A stretch of DNA of 64,000 nt from Pelagibacteraceae bacterium AG-430-I06 (lineage in GTDB: Bacteria > Pseudomonadota > Alphaproteobacteria > Pelagibacterales > Pelagibacteraceae). Below, piece by piece: positions 12,727 through 21,213 of this stretch. The notes beneath the pieces are model-generated. The model saw nothing but the letters and a program-made list of their open reading frames with translations, searched no databases and was not told the origin of the DNA. Position 1 is the first letter of the stretch; every line of letters starts with the position of its first letter. The stretch covers positions 62,001 to 126,000 of the forward strand of contig QCOH01000001.1 of assembly GCA_003209895.1 (NCBI GenBank), written 5' to 3'. Both the position numbers and the translations under genes were made by a program.

Positions 12727-13700
12727 TTTTTAAAAATAATTTTTTTCACCTTCCCTAAATTTTCATTTGTTACTAATGATATTTTTTCAAAATCCTTTTT
12801 AACTTTTTTTTTAAAATTTTGTAGTTTTTTTTCAATTTCCTCTTTTTTAATTAAATCTAGTTTATTAAAAATTATAATTTCTTTTTTTTTCAACATACTT
12901 TTATCATATTTTGACAATTCATTTCTAACTTTCAAATAATTCTCATGAATATCTTTTTCAGATAAATCTATTAAATGGATCAATGTCTTACATCTCTCAA
13001 CATGCCTCAAAAACTTATCTCCAAGACCTATACCCTTATGCGAACCTTCTATCAAACCAGGAATATCTGCTAAAATAATCTCTTTATGATTAATATTAAG
13101 TACACCTAAATTAGGATTAATAGTTGTAAAAGGGTAATTTGCAATTTTAGGTTTTGCACGTGTACAACTTGATAAAAAACTTGATTTACCGGAATTAGGA
13201 AGACCGATTATACCAGCATCAGCAATAACCTTTAATTGAAACCAAATCCAAAACTCTTCACCCTTTTGCCCACCTGTCTTTTTTCTTGGCGCTCTATTGG
13301 TAGAACTTTTAAATTTGGTATTTCCTATTCCACCTTCACCTCCAGTAGCAACAATAAATTTTTCATTATTTTTAGTGAAATCATAAATCAAAGAATTATT
13401 ATCCTCTTCATATACTTGTGTTCCGACAGGAATTTTTAAAATTAAATCTCTACCAGAGGATCCAGTTTTATTTTTTTTACTTCCAGGTCTACCGTTTTCT
13501 GCTTTAAAATGCTGCCTATATCTAAAATCAATTAATGTATTTAAATTTCTTTCAGATTCTAAAATAATAGAGCCTCCATTCCCCCCGTCTCCTCCATCAG
13601 GTCCTCCAAATTCAACGTATTTTTCTCTCCTGAAACTAGATGCACCCGATCCTCCATTTCCAGCTTTAATATAAATCTTTGCTTGATCTAAAAATTTCAT
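12717..13700 (-). CDS. obgE: GTPase Obg/CgtA
   Basis: Essential GTPase for assembly of the large ribosomal subunit. The glycine-rich Obg fold occupies about 1-158, followed by the G domain with G1 GLPNSGKS at 166-173, DIPGLIEG (G3) and NKLD (G4). It ends right after the G domain at 327 residues, so it lacks the longer C-terminal extension some Obg proteins have. It follows rplU and rpmA in the classic L21-L27-Obg order. Confidence 0.96.
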   Translation of the reverse strand: MKFLDQAKIYIKAGNGGSGASSFRREKYVEFGGPDGGDGGNGGSIILESERNLNTLIDFRYRQHFKAENGRPGSKKNKTGSSGRDLILKIPVGTQVYEEDNNSLIYDFTKNNEKFIVATGGEGGIGNTKFKSSTNRAPRKKTGGQKGEEFWIWFQLKVIADAGIIGLPNSGKSSFLSSCTRAKPKIANYPFTTINPNLGVLNINHKEIILADIPGLIEGSHKGIGLGDKFLRHVERCKTLIHLIDLSEKDIHENYLKVRNELSKYDKSMLKKKEIIIFNKLDLIKKEEIEKKLQNFKKKVKKDFEKISLVTNENLGKVKKIIFKKCI

Positions 13701-13731
13701 TTTGAAATGTAATTATGTTTATTAATTAAAT

Positions 13732-13986
13732 TTATTTGGGAACTACAGAAACAAGAGTTCTATTTGATTTGGATTTTTTAAACTTAACTTTCCCACTAAT
13801 TAAAGAAAAAATTGAATGATCTTTACCCATACCTACATTATTTCCAGGATGTATTTTGGTTCCTCTTTGTCGAACAATTATATTGCCAGGCTTTACTAAT
13901 TGTTCCCCATATCTTTTTACACCTAAACGTCGGCCGGCACTATCTCGGCCATTTTTGGATGATCCACCTGCTTTTTTTGTTGCCAT
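13732..13986 (-). CDS. rpmA: 50S ribosomal protein L27
   Basis: 84 residues. The flexible N-terminus [20 protein letters not shown] that reaches the peptidyl-transferase centre is present without the cleavable extension seen in Firmicutes. The rest ([39 protein letters not shown]) is typical. Five bases after rplU. Confidence 0.97.
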   Translation of the reverse strand: MATKKAGGSSKNGRDSAGRRLGVKRYGEQLVKPGNIIVRQRGTKIHPGNNVGMGKDHSIFSLISGKVKFKKSKSNRTLVSVVPK

Positions 13987-13991
13987 ATTTT

Positions 13992-14453
13992 TTATTTTTT
14001 ATTTTTTGTTTTAATTGTTGTCTTTTTTTCAGCAGTACTCTTTAAATTTTTATCTTTTTTAGCAACGGACTTTTTATCTGTTTTTAACTCATTTGACAAT
14101 TTCGTTTTACTCTCTTTTATTTCAGACACTAATTTTCCACCTTTAAATATTTTGGTTATCTGAATTTTAGAGAGCAATTGTCTATGTCCGTATCTTTTTC
14201 TTGAATTTTGCCTTCTTCTTTTTTTGAATACTATTATTTTTTTATCTTTTATGTTTTCTAGTAAAAGCCCTTCTACTTTAGCATCACTTAATGTTGGATT
14301 TCCTACCTCAGTCGTCTTATCATCATTTACAAGTAATACTTTTTTGAATTCAACTTTTTCTCCTTTGTTGATATTTAATCTTTCAACTTTAAGAATATTA
14401 CTAGCTGATACTTTGTACTGTTTTCCACCTGTTTCAATTATTGCAAATGACAT
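13992..14453 (-). CDS. rplU: 50S ribosomal protein L21 with Lys-rich tail
   Basis: The first about 103 residues form a standard L21 ([16 protein letters not shown]..., [22 protein letters not shown]). A further about 50 residues rich in Lys, Ser and Thr follow, taking the length to 153; such tails occur in alphaproteobacterial L21 and are probably disordered. An AGGAA ribosome site lies 7 bases before the ATG, and a good promoter lies at 14481-14508. Confidence 0.96.
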   Translation of the reverse strand: MSFAIIETGGKQYKVSASNILKVERLNINKGEKVEFKKVLLVNDDKTTEVGNPTLSDAKVEGLLLENIKDKKIIVFKKRRRQNSRKRYGHRQLLSKIQITKIFKGGKLVSEIKESKTKLSNELKTDKKSVAKKDKNLKSTAEKKTTIKTKNKK

Positions 14454-14480
14454 AAAATAATTCCTGTTAAAATTAAAGGC

Positions 14481-14508
14481 AATATAACCTGGTGCTTAAT
14501 CAAGTCAA
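14481..14508 (-). promoter_or_regulatory. Promoter of the rplU-rpmA-obg chain
   Basis: On the minus strand a TTGACT box (14503-14508) is followed after 16 bases by TATATT (14481-14486). It lies 27 bases before the rplU start in the only gap available, so it probably drives L21/L27/Obg and perhaps the whole chain to rppH. Confidence 0.65.
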
Positions 14509-14519
14509 GATGAATGATA

Positions 14520-15284
14520 CTAAAATTGATCTTTTAAATTCCTTAACTTTGTAAAAACTTCAAGTTTAGAGCTATTATTCATTTTAAGATTACGTTTAAT
14601 TTTTTCATTATCACATCTCAAAAATATATTTGTTTCTAATTCATCATCTAAACTTACTGGAATAGTAGGACTATTTTTTTTTAATTTTTTTTTAATTTTA
14701 TCAATTTTTTTTAAAAGTTTATTATTTTCTCTATCAATACTTAGACAAAACTTCCCATTATTTAATGTATATTCGTGACCACAGTATATTAAAGTATCCT
14801 TAGGTAAATTTTTGATTTTTTCTATTGATGCAAACATTTGTTCATAAGTACCTTCAAAAACTCTACCGCACCCTAATGAAAATAATGTGTCTCCTGTAAA
14901 AATTGCTTTAGCTTCATCGCAAAAGAACGAAATATGATCCAGAGTATGGCCCGGTATATGCATCACTTTAAAATTTAGGTTTCCAAATTTAAATAAATCA
15001 TCATCCTTTTTCTTTATATCCGCACCCGGAATTTGCTTTTGACTATAACTTGAACATACAATTTTTGAGTTATATTTTTTTTTTAAACCGAGATTCCCCC
15101 CTGTATGATCGTTATGATGATGGGTATTTAATATAAAATCTAATTTTTTATATTTTTTTTCAATTTCTATATCAACAGCTTTAAATTCTGATGGATCAAC
15201 AACGCCAACAATATTAGTTTTCTTATCCTTAATCAAATATGAATAATTATCGGAGAGGCATTTAATTATTGTAATTTCAAGCAT
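14520..15284 (-). CDS. gloB: Hydroxyacylglutathione hydrolase (glyoxalase II)
   Basis: Metallo-beta-lactamase-fold enzyme that hydrolyses S-lactoylglutathione at the end of methylglyoxal detoxification. The metal motif THHHNDHTGGN is at about 54-64, followed by IPGHTLDHISF, FTGDTLFSLGCGR and GHEYTLNN. 254 residues including the GloB C-terminal domain. One base separates its start from the metW stop, so it belongs to the metX-metW transcript and would fall under SAM control. Confidence 0.92.
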   Translation of the reverse strand: MLEITIIKCLSDNYSYLIKDKKTNIVGVVDPSEFKAVDIEIEKKYKKLDFILNTHHHNDHTGGNLGLKKKYNSKIVCSSYSQKQIPGADIKKKDDDLFKFGNLNFKVMHIPGHTLDHISFFCDEAKAIFTGDTLFSLGCGRVFEGTYEQMFASIEKIKNLPKDTLIYCGHEYTLNNGKFCLSIDRENNKLLKKIDKIKKKLKKNSPTIPVSLDDELETNIFLRCDNEKIKRNLKMNNSSKLEVFTKLRNLKDQF

Positions 15285-15285
15285 C

Positions 15286-15879
15286 CTAGCCTAACCAAAA
15301 TATTCCAATTTTAGAAAATAAATTTTTTATTTCTAGATTACTTTTCTTTATTTCCGATGTTTTATTTTCATTGAGGCCTATAATTTTATTTATTTTAATT
15401 TTTTTATCAGAACAAAAATTAAAAAGATCTTTTATAGTACACATATGAAGATTCGGTGTATTATACCAAGTATTCGGAAGAGTTTTTGTTACTGGCATTT
15501 TCCCAAAAAATAGTAAATTTGTTCTTACTTTCCAGTATCCAAAATTTGGTATTGATACGATTGCATATTTACCGACTCTTAGTAAATCTTTTAAAACTTT
15601 TTCGGGATTATAAAATGCTTGAAGCGTTTGACTTAAAATAACAAAATCGAAAGATTGATTTGGAAATTGATTAAGTTCTGTTTCAGCATCACCTTCTATA
15701 ACAGATAGTCCTTTGCTAATACATTTTGTTACATGTTCCTCTTTTATCTCCAGACCTCTAACTTTTATTTTTTTTTCCTTTATCAACAAATTCATCAGTG
15801 ACCCATCTCCACAGCCAACGTCAAGAACGGTAACATTCTTTGGTAAAAGATCAGCGATTGCTTTAAACTCTTTTTTCAT
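15286..15879 (-). CDS. metW: Methionine biosynthesis protein MetW
   Basis: Class I methyltransferase-fold partner of MetX. The SAM-binding glycine motif is LDVGCGDGSLMN near residue 20, followed by EGDAETEL, FDFVILSQTLQAFYNPEKVL and the MetW-specific SIPNFGYWKVR and TLPNTWYNTPNLHMCTIKDL. 197 residues. It overlaps the end of metX by 17 bases, so the two are made together. MetW has been linked to activating MetX (known of the family). Confidence 0.93.
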   Translation of the reverse strand: MKKEFKAIADLLPKNVTVLDVGCGDGSLMNLLIKEKKIKVRGLEIKEEHVTKCISKGLSVIEGDAETELNQFPNQSFDFVILSQTLQAFYNPEKVLKDLLRVGKYAIVSIPNFGYWKVRTNLLFFGKMPVTKTLPNTWYNTPNLHMCTIKDLFNFCSDKKIKINKIIGLNENKTSEIKKSNLEIKNLFSKIGIFWLG

Positions 15880-17002
15880 TTTTAAATTTTGTGTGCATAG
15901 AGTCTATAAAACCTTTCATAGTTTTTAAAAACTCAGGTTCATTTACTAAAAAGGAGTCATGACCTTTATCTGTTTTGATTTCAGCGAAGGAAACATCAGC
16001 TCCAGCTGCATTGAGTGCAATTACAGTCTCTTTATTTTCTTTTGTGGTATATAGCCAGTCAGAAGAAAAAGAAATAACCAAAAATTTGGTTTGTTGATTT
16101 TTAAAAGCCTCAACAAGACCGCCATCAAACTGTCTAGACAAATCAAAGTAATCCATAGCCCTAGTGATATACAAAATTGAATTTGCATCAAATCTTTCAA
16201 CAAATGTGTAACCTTGATGTCTTAAGTAACTCTCAACTTGAAAATCAGCATTAAAACTAAACTCATAATCTGCTTTCTCTTGTAATTTTCTTCCAAATTT
16301 TTCCTGCATTCCTTTTTCGGATAAATAACTTATATGTCCAACCATTCTGGCTACAGCTAATCCATTTTTAGGTTGAACATTTTTTTTTAAATATTCACCA
16401 TTATCCCAAACAGGATCAGCCATTACAGCTTGCCTTGCCAATTCATTTAAAGCAATATTTTGTGCACTATGACTTGTACTGCAAGCAATAGGAATTGCCG
16501 AAAAAGCTCTATTAGGAAAAGTTACACAGAATTGAAGTGCTTGCATACCGCCCATTGACCCTCCCGTTGCACAAAGGAGTTTTTTTATTCCCAAATGCTC
16601 CAGAAGAGTTTCTTGAGATTTAACAATATCTTTAATTGTTATAACCGGAAAATTTAGTCCATAAGGTTCATTGTTTTTTTTATTTATTTCTTTAGGACCC
16701 CATGAACCCATACATCCACCAATTACATTCGCACAAATAACAAAATATTTGTTTGTATCAATAGCTTTGTTTGGTCCAACTGCAGCATTCCACCATCCCT
16801 CTTTTTTAGTTACGGGGTTTATCCCGCTGACAAATTGATCTCCGGTAAGAGCATGAAAAACTAATATGGCATTATCTTTATTTTCATTTAATTTTCCGTA
16901 AGTTTCATAGGCCAAAGGAAAATTAGAAACCGTTTGCTTACAATCTAGCAAAAGAGGTTTCGTAATATTTAATTTTTTAATATTTTCTAATTTATCGTTC
17001 AT
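15863..17002 (-). CDS. metX: Homoserine O-acetyltransferase
   Basis: Alpha/beta hydrolase-fold enzyme that activates homoserine with an acyl group for methionine synthesis. Nucleophile elbow GGSMGG, late Asp region FSSDWLYT, and His in TDKGHDSFLVNEPEF. 379 residues from the ATG at 17002. That ATG lies two bases beyond the U-tract of the leader terminator, so there is no Shine-Dalgarno sequence. An in-frame ATG at 17053, inside the riboswitch, would add 17 residues that do not resemble MetX and is disfavoured but not excluded. Some members use succinyl-CoA instead of acetyl-CoA; the sequence alone does not settle this here. Confidence 0.93.
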   Translation of the reverse strand: MNDKLENIKKLNITKPLLLDCKQTVSNFPLAYETYGKLNENKDNAILVFHALTGDQFVSGINPVTKKEGWWNAAVGPNKAIDTNKYFVICANVIGGCMGSWGPKEINKKNNEPYGLNFPVITIKDIVKSQETLLEHLGIKKLLCATGGSMGGMQALQFCVTFPNRAFSAIPIACSTSHSAQNIALNELARQAVMADPVWDNGEYLKKNVQPKNGLAVARMVGHISYLSEKGMQEKFGRKLQEKADYEFSFNADFQVESYLRHQGYTFVERFDANSILYITRAMDYFDLSRQFDGGLVEAFKNQQTKFLVISFSSDWLYTTKENKETVIALNAAGADVSFAEIKTDKGHDSFLVNEPEFLKTMKGFIDSMHTKFKNEKRV

Positions 17003-17004
17003 AT

Positions 17005-17030
17005 AAAAAAAAAGCCCAGCTAGACTGGGC
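17005..17030 (-). terminator. Riboswitch-controlled intrinsic terminator of metX
   Basis: GCCCAG (17030-17025), loop TCTAG, CTGGGC (17019-17014), then nine U residues, ending two bases before the metX ATG. It begins seven bases after the aptamer. The GGG that closes the aptamer could alternatively pair with the CCC of this stem, giving the off/on switch (inference). Confidence 0.9.
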
Positions 17031-17036
17031 ACAAGA

Positions 17037-17090
17037 ACCCTGTTTAGCTGCATTTACTTAGCGCTCGCAATTCGGTTAAATCAGCGCTAG
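17037..17090 (-). promoter_or_regulatory. SAM-II riboswitch aptamer
   Basis: Read on the minus strand, this segment matches the SAM-II consensus over its full length: P1 strand AGCGCU (17088-17083), the loop GAUUUAACCG, the second P1 strand AGCGCU (17065-17060), then AAGUAAAUGCAGCUAAACAGGG, ending in the pseudoknot-forming GGG. I recognise it as close to the environmental metX SAM-II RNA whose structure is known. Ligand S-adenosylmethionine would repress metX, metW and gloB through the terminator just downstream. Confidence 0.95.
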
Positions 17091-17095
17091 GCGGA

Positions 17096-17124
17096 TATAT
17101 ACTAAATCGCCACAAACATGTCAA
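17096..17124 (-). promoter_or_regulatory. Promoter of metX-metW-gloB
   Basis: Minus-strand TTGACA (17119-17124), 17-base spacer, TATATA (17096-17101). Transcription would start about five bases before the SAM-II P1 stem. This is the best sigma-70 consensus match I saw in the window. Confidence 0.85.
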
Positions 17125-17192
17125 TTTATTCAAATAAATTTATTTCCATTATACAAATGGATACACTTTTTATATAAGACAATAAAAATATT

Positions 17193-18275
17193 ATGAAATT
17201 ACCAAAACCTAGAAAAATTATAGCGGAAAAATATGTTGCTGGATTAAGTCTATTCAAAAGCAGAAGGAGTCCAATAAAATTATCGGCAAATGAGTCTGCA
17301 TTAGGTCCAAGTCCAAAAGCAGTGAAATCTTATAGTTCAATCGGCAAAGGTTTTGTAAGATATCCAGACTCAGACGGGACTTTTTTTAGAAAAGTTCTTG
17401 CTAAAAAATTTAGATTAAAAAAGGACAGAATAATTCTGGGATCAGGGTCTGATCAAATATTTGAGTTAGTATGTAAACTTTTTTTAAATAAAGGCGATGA
17501 AGTTATTGTACCAGAATATAGTTTTATTATTTATAGGATCTACAGTAGAATGTTTGGAGCAAAGGTTAGATACGCTAAAGAGGAAAATTTTAAACCATCT
17601 GTTCAGTCAATTTTAGATAAAGTTAGTAGAAAAACTAAAATAGTTTTTTTGGCTAATCCAAATAATCCTACGGGCACTTATCTTGATAAATTCGAAATAT
17701 TAAAACTTAGAAAAAAATTAAGAAGTGATATTTTATTAGTCATCGATGATGCATACTACGAGTATATCAATGATCAAAATTATTCTTCTGGAATTCAATT
17801 ATTTTCTAAATCAAAAAATGTTATTGTAACAAGAACATTTTCCAAAATCTATGGTTTAGCTGGATTAAGAATAGGCTGGGCTTATGGATCTAAAGAAATA
17901 ATTAAAAAATTATATGAAATAAAGCCTCCTTTCAATGTTAGTAGACCCGCTCTATTTGCTGCTACTCAGGCTATACAAGATTCAAAATGGTTAAACAAAG
18001 CAATTAATCATAATAATTTTTGGGCAGAGAAGATATTTGAAACATTGGATGAAATAGGTATTGCAACTAACAAGACTAATGTGAATTTTTTTCTTTTAAA
18101 TTTTGATTTTGTTAATCAATCTGCCAATCAAGTCTTTAATAAATTGGCAAATTCTGGAATACTGGTTAGACAAATGGATGTATATAATATTAAGAATTCA
18201 TTAAGAGTAACAATTGGTAATAGTGAAGAAAATAAAAAATTTATTTCTGTTTTGAGGAAAATTTTTAATGTTTGA
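17193..18275 (+). CDS. hisC: Histidinol-phosphate / aromatic aminotransferase
   Basis: PLP-dependent fold-type I aminotransferase. PLP contacts: NPNNPTGTY, DDAYYEY, and the Schiff-base lysine in TRTFSKIYGLAGLRIGW. 360 residues. It overlaps tyrA by 8 bases, so it may transaminate prephenate or aromatic oxoacids as well as, or instead of, imidazole-acetol phosphate; the sequence cannot separate these. It is divergent from metX. The 17125-17192 gap contains TATATA at 17171 but no clear -35. Confidence 0.88.
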   Translation: MKLPKPRKIIAEKYVAGLSLFKSRRSPIKLSANESALGPSPKAVKSYSSIGKGFVRYPDSDGTFFRKVLAKKFRLKKDRIILGSGSDQIFELVCKLFLNKGDEVIVPEYSFIIYRIYSRMFGAKVRYAKEENFKPSVQSILDKVSRKTKIVFLANPNNPTGTYLDKFEILKLRKKLRSDILLVIDDAYYEYINDQNYSSGIQLFSKSKNVIVTRTFSKIYGLAGLRIGWAYGSKEIIKKLYEIKPPFNVSRPALFAATQAIQDSKWLNKAINHNNFWAEKIFETLDEIGIATNKTNVNFFLLNFDFVNQSANQVFNKLANSGILVRQMDVYNIKNSLRVTIGNSEENKKFISVLRKIFNV

Positions 18276-19167
18276 TCAAGTCTCAATAATAGGTTGTGGT
18301 TTAATTGGCTCTTCAGTTTTAAGAAGAATAAATAAGAATAAATCAGTAAAAAAATTAGTATGCTACGATAATAATAAATCTGTTTGTGAGATTATAAAAA
18401 AAAAAAATCTTTCAAACAATTTGGCTACAAGCCCTGTTGAGGCAGTAAAAAACTCCGATCTAATTTTAATTTCAATACCTCTTAGCAGTTTTGAAAATCT
18501 AATTAATTCCATCAAAGATAATCTTAAGCCAGGTTCAATACTTATGGATACTTGTTCTGTAAAAACAGGTGTTGATAATATTGTTAAAAAATTAAAAATA
18601 AAAAATTCTACCTGGATTCCCGGTCATCCAGTAGCAGGAACTGAAAATAGTGGACCAAATGCAGGTTTTTCAGATTTATTCCAAGATAGGTGGACAATAC
18701 TTACTCCTGATAAAAATGTTAAAGACTCAGAAATTAAAAAAGCTACTCTTTTTTGGGAGTCAATGGGTAGTAAAGTTAAAATTATGTCTGTACAAGATCA
18801 TGATAAAATCATATCTCTTACTAGTCATCTCCCACATGTGATAGCTTACAATATTGTAAAAACAGTGATGTCTAGCGACGATAAAACTAAAAATGACATT
18901 GTCAGATATAGTGCTGGTGGACTCAGAGATTTTACCAGAATTGCGGCATCAGACCCTATAATGTGGAAAGATATATTTATAGACAATAGTAGTTTAATTA
19001 TTGATGCTATTGACAGATTTAGTGAAAGTTTGAGTCAGTTCAAAAAAGCTATTGAGGAGAAGAACAGTGAAAAGTTATTACAGATTTTTGAAAAATCGAA
19101 AGAATTTAGAAAATCAATAATAAAAGCAGGTCAGGACACTGACAAACCAGACTTTGGAAGAAAATAA
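18268..19167 (+). CDS. tyrA: Prephenate / arogenate dehydrogenase
   Basis: NAD(P)-dependent oxidative decarboxylation leading to tyrosine. N-terminal Rossmann motif IIGCGLIGSSVLRR, then DTCSVKTGV, IPGHPVAGTENSGP (substrate site) and SLTSHLPHVIAY. 299 residues, with no fused chorismate mutase or ACT domain. Translationally coupled to the aminotransferase. Confidence 0.92.
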   Translation: MFDQVSIIGCGLIGSSVLRRINKNKSVKKLVCYDNNKSVCEIIKKKNLSNNLATSPVEAVKNSDLILISIPLSSFENLINSIKDNLKPGSILMDTCSVKTGVDNIVKKLKIKNSTWIPGHPVAGTENSGPNAGFSDLFQDRWTILTPDKNVKDSEIKKATLFWESMGSKVKIMSVQDHDKIISLTSHLPHVIAYNIVKTVMSSDDKTKNDIVRYSAGGLRDFTRIAASDPIMWKDIFIDNSSLIIDAIDRFSESLSQFKKAIEEKNSEKLLQIFEKSKEFRKSIIKAGQDTDKPDFGRK

Positions 19168-19875
19168 CTAGTCTATCAGATCTATTTCTTTGTAAATTTC
19201 TAATTGAAGCTTTTTTAAAAACTCATTTTTTTCAAGACCAGGTTGAATAGGTTTAAGAAAAGATATTGTTATATTACCAGGATATTTATTGAAACTATTT
19301 TTTGGCCAAACTTTTCCAGTATTTAACGCCACTGGTATACAAGGTAGTTTTATAGCATCATATATTCTTGAAACTCCCTTTTTAAAATCTGGACGATCTT
19401 TATAGGCAACTCTTGTACCTTGTGGAAAAATTAGTAATGGCCTATTACTTTTACTAGTCTTATCTAAAATTTTGTCAAAAAAACTCAAATTTTCTTTCGT
19501 TGCAGTTTCTCTAACAATATCAATTGCACCAATTTTTTTTAAACACCAACCAAAAATTGGGATTTTCATTAATTCTTTTTTTAATATAAAAATAGGTCCC
19601 GGTAAGACTGTTTGCAAGGCGAATGTTTCAAACATAGATTGGTGAGCAGATGCAACAAAATATTTTTTTTGTTTTTTTAAATTTTCAAGACCTTTAAATT
19701 CTATATTTGTATTTAAAAAAATTTTTAACAAATATACAATATAATCAGAAAGAACTTTACCAGCACATACCATATACTTATCTTTTACTAGCAAAAAAGG
19801 TATGGAAATAATACATGCTGACACTATTCCAGCATACAATAAAATATTGAAAAAAAATGATCTTAAAAATATCAT
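19168..19875 (-). CDS. plsC: 1-acyl-sn-glycerol-3-phosphate acyltransferase
   Basis: Membrane enzyme adding the second acyl chain to phosphatidic acid. An N-terminal hydrophobic segment (about 5-30) precedes the catalytic block. The HX4D box appears as HQSMFE, with Glu for Asp, a variant known from some alphaproteobacterial PlsC proteins. The second box is FPQGTR (usually FPEGTR). KKELMKIPIFGWCLKKIGAIDIVR is block II. 235 residues. Its ATG overlaps no neighbour but directly follows the lysA stop. Confidence 0.88.
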   Translation of the reverse strand: MIFLRSFFFNILLYAGIVSACIISIPFLLVKDKYMVCAGKVLSDYIVYLLKIFLNTNIEFKGLENLKKQKKYFVASAHQSMFETFALQTVLPGPIFILKKELMKIPIFGWCLKKIGAIDIVRETATKENLSFFDKILDKTSKSNRPLLIFPQGTRVAYKDRPDFKKGVSRIYDAIKLPCIPVALNTGKVWPKNSFNKYPGNITISFLKPIQPGLEKNEFLKKLQLEIYKEIDLID

Positions 19876-21096
19876 TTAAATAATTTCAGAAATCTTTTGT
19901 CTTCTCCTGATAATTTTTACTTTTCCTTTTTTTATCAAAATTTCAGATGCTAAAGGTCTAGTGTTATAATTTGACGAAAGAGACGATCCATATGCTCCAA
20001 CATCTGAAATTGCAACAAGATTATTTTCATTTAAAATTGAATAATTTTTGTATTTAATAAAACTATCTGTACTTTCACAGATCGGTCCAACAAATTCAAC
20101 ATTGCCAATTAATTTTTTTTTCAATTTTAGTACTGGAAGAATATTATGCTTAGCATTGTATAAAGCTGGTCTCATAAAATCATTCATTCCTGCATCTAAA
20201 ATAATAAAGTTTTTATTTCCATTTTTTTTAATATAAATAATTTTAGAAATCAATGCTCCCACATTACCTACAACGAACCTTCCTGGCTCAAAAATTATTT
20301 TACAATTAAGTTTTTTCTGAAATTTATCAACTAATCTTGAATAATTTTTAATATCAATTTTTTTTTCTTTATCTTGATATGAAATTCCAAACCCTCCCCC
20401 GAGGTCAACATATTCAAAATTAATTCGACTTAATTTAATTATTTTGTATAAAGTATTTAAAGTTTTTCTATAGGGGCCAACCGATGTAATCTGACTCCCA
20501 ATATGAACACTCACTGCTTTTATTTTTAAATTTTTAAATTTTTTTATATTTTTACAAAAACTCAAAAAATTTGATTTTGGTAATCCAAACTTACTATCTG
20601 TTTTACCTGTAGATATTTTAGAGAGTGTGTTAGCATCTACTCCTGGATTAATTCTAATTCCTATATTAGTTATTTTTCTCATTTTTTTAGATATTTTATT
20701 AATCAATTTTGCTTCACTCTCTGATTCAATATTAATTAATAGAACTCCAGTTTTAATAGCTTTTGTGAGTTCTTGTTCTGTTTTTCCAATTCCAGAAAAA
20801 ACAATTTTGTTTGGTTTAATATTTGCTTTTATAGCTTTCCTAAGCTCTCCTTCCGAAACAACATCTGCACCAGATCCTAGTTTACCCAATTCCGATATAA
20901 GAGATACATTAGAATTTGATTTTACTGAAAAGCAAATTAAAGGATTTATTTTTTTAAAATAATTATAGAAAGTTTGATAGTTATTTCTCATTTTATTATA
21001 GGAATAAACATAAAATGGAGTAATATTTTTTTTTGCAATACTTTTAATAGGTGTACTATCTATATACAGGTTTTGGCCTTTATAAACTAAGCTCAT
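19876..21096 (-). CDS. lysA: Diaminopimelate decarboxylase
   Basis: PLP enzyme of the alanine-racemase fold that makes lysine from meso-diaminopimelate. The PLP lysine is in CFSVKSNSN (about 58). SVHIGSQITS, the glycine loop DLGGGFGISY, FEPGRFVVGNVG and the active-site Cys of VGPICESTD are present. 406 residues. It follows the small lipoprotein gene by three bases. Confidence 0.96.
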   Translation of the reverse strand: MSLVYKGQNLYIDSTPIKSIAKKNITPFYVYSYNKMRNNYQTFYNYFKKINPLICFSVKSNSNVSLISELGKLGSGADVVSEGELRKAIKANIKPNKIVFSGIGKTEQELTKAIKTGVLLINIESESEAKLINKISKKMRKITNIGIRINPGVDANTLSKISTGKTDSKFGLPKSNFLSFCKNIKKFKNLKIKAVSVHIGSQITSVGPYRKTLNTLYKIIKLSRINFEYVDLGGGFGISYQDKEKKIDIKNYSRLVDKFQKKLNCKIIFEPGRFVVGNVGALISKIIYIKKNGNKNFIILDAGMNDFMRPALYNAKHNILPVLKLKKKLIGNVEFVGPICESTDSFIKYKNYSILNENNLVAISDVGAYGSSLSSNYNTRPLASEILIKKGKVKIIRRRQKISEII

Positions 21097-21099
21097 GTT

Positions 21100-21213
21100 T
21101 TAAGAAATTTTAATATCCTCAATATGATTTTTAGATTTAAAAACGGGTGCTGATTTTTTTCCGCAATTAAATAAAAATAAACAAAATAACAAAATAAAGA
21201 TTACTTTTTTCAT
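21100..21213 (-). CDS. lptM: Small LptM/YifL-like lipoprotein
   Basis: A 37-residue open frame, ATG at 21213 and TAA at 21100. The product has a basic start (MKK), a hydrophobic stretch (VIFILLFCLFLF) and a lipobox-like FNCGKKSAP, then a short polar tail. The ATG overlaps the argH stop as ATGA, and lysA starts three bases after its stop. The CGxKxP start of the mature part and its place beside lysA match LptM (formerly YifL), the small lipoprotein that assists LptD maturation in E. coli. The identification rests on size, lipobox and synteny; the symbol is tentative. Confidence 0.75.
   Translation of the reverse strand: MKKVIFILLFCLFLFNCGKKSAPVFKSKNHIEDIKIS

Noticed and set aside
17003-17053. 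Upstream start for metX at 17053
   Set aside because: The 17 added codons are the riboswitch 3' end and the terminator, and do not resemble MetX. Kept only as a remote alternative.
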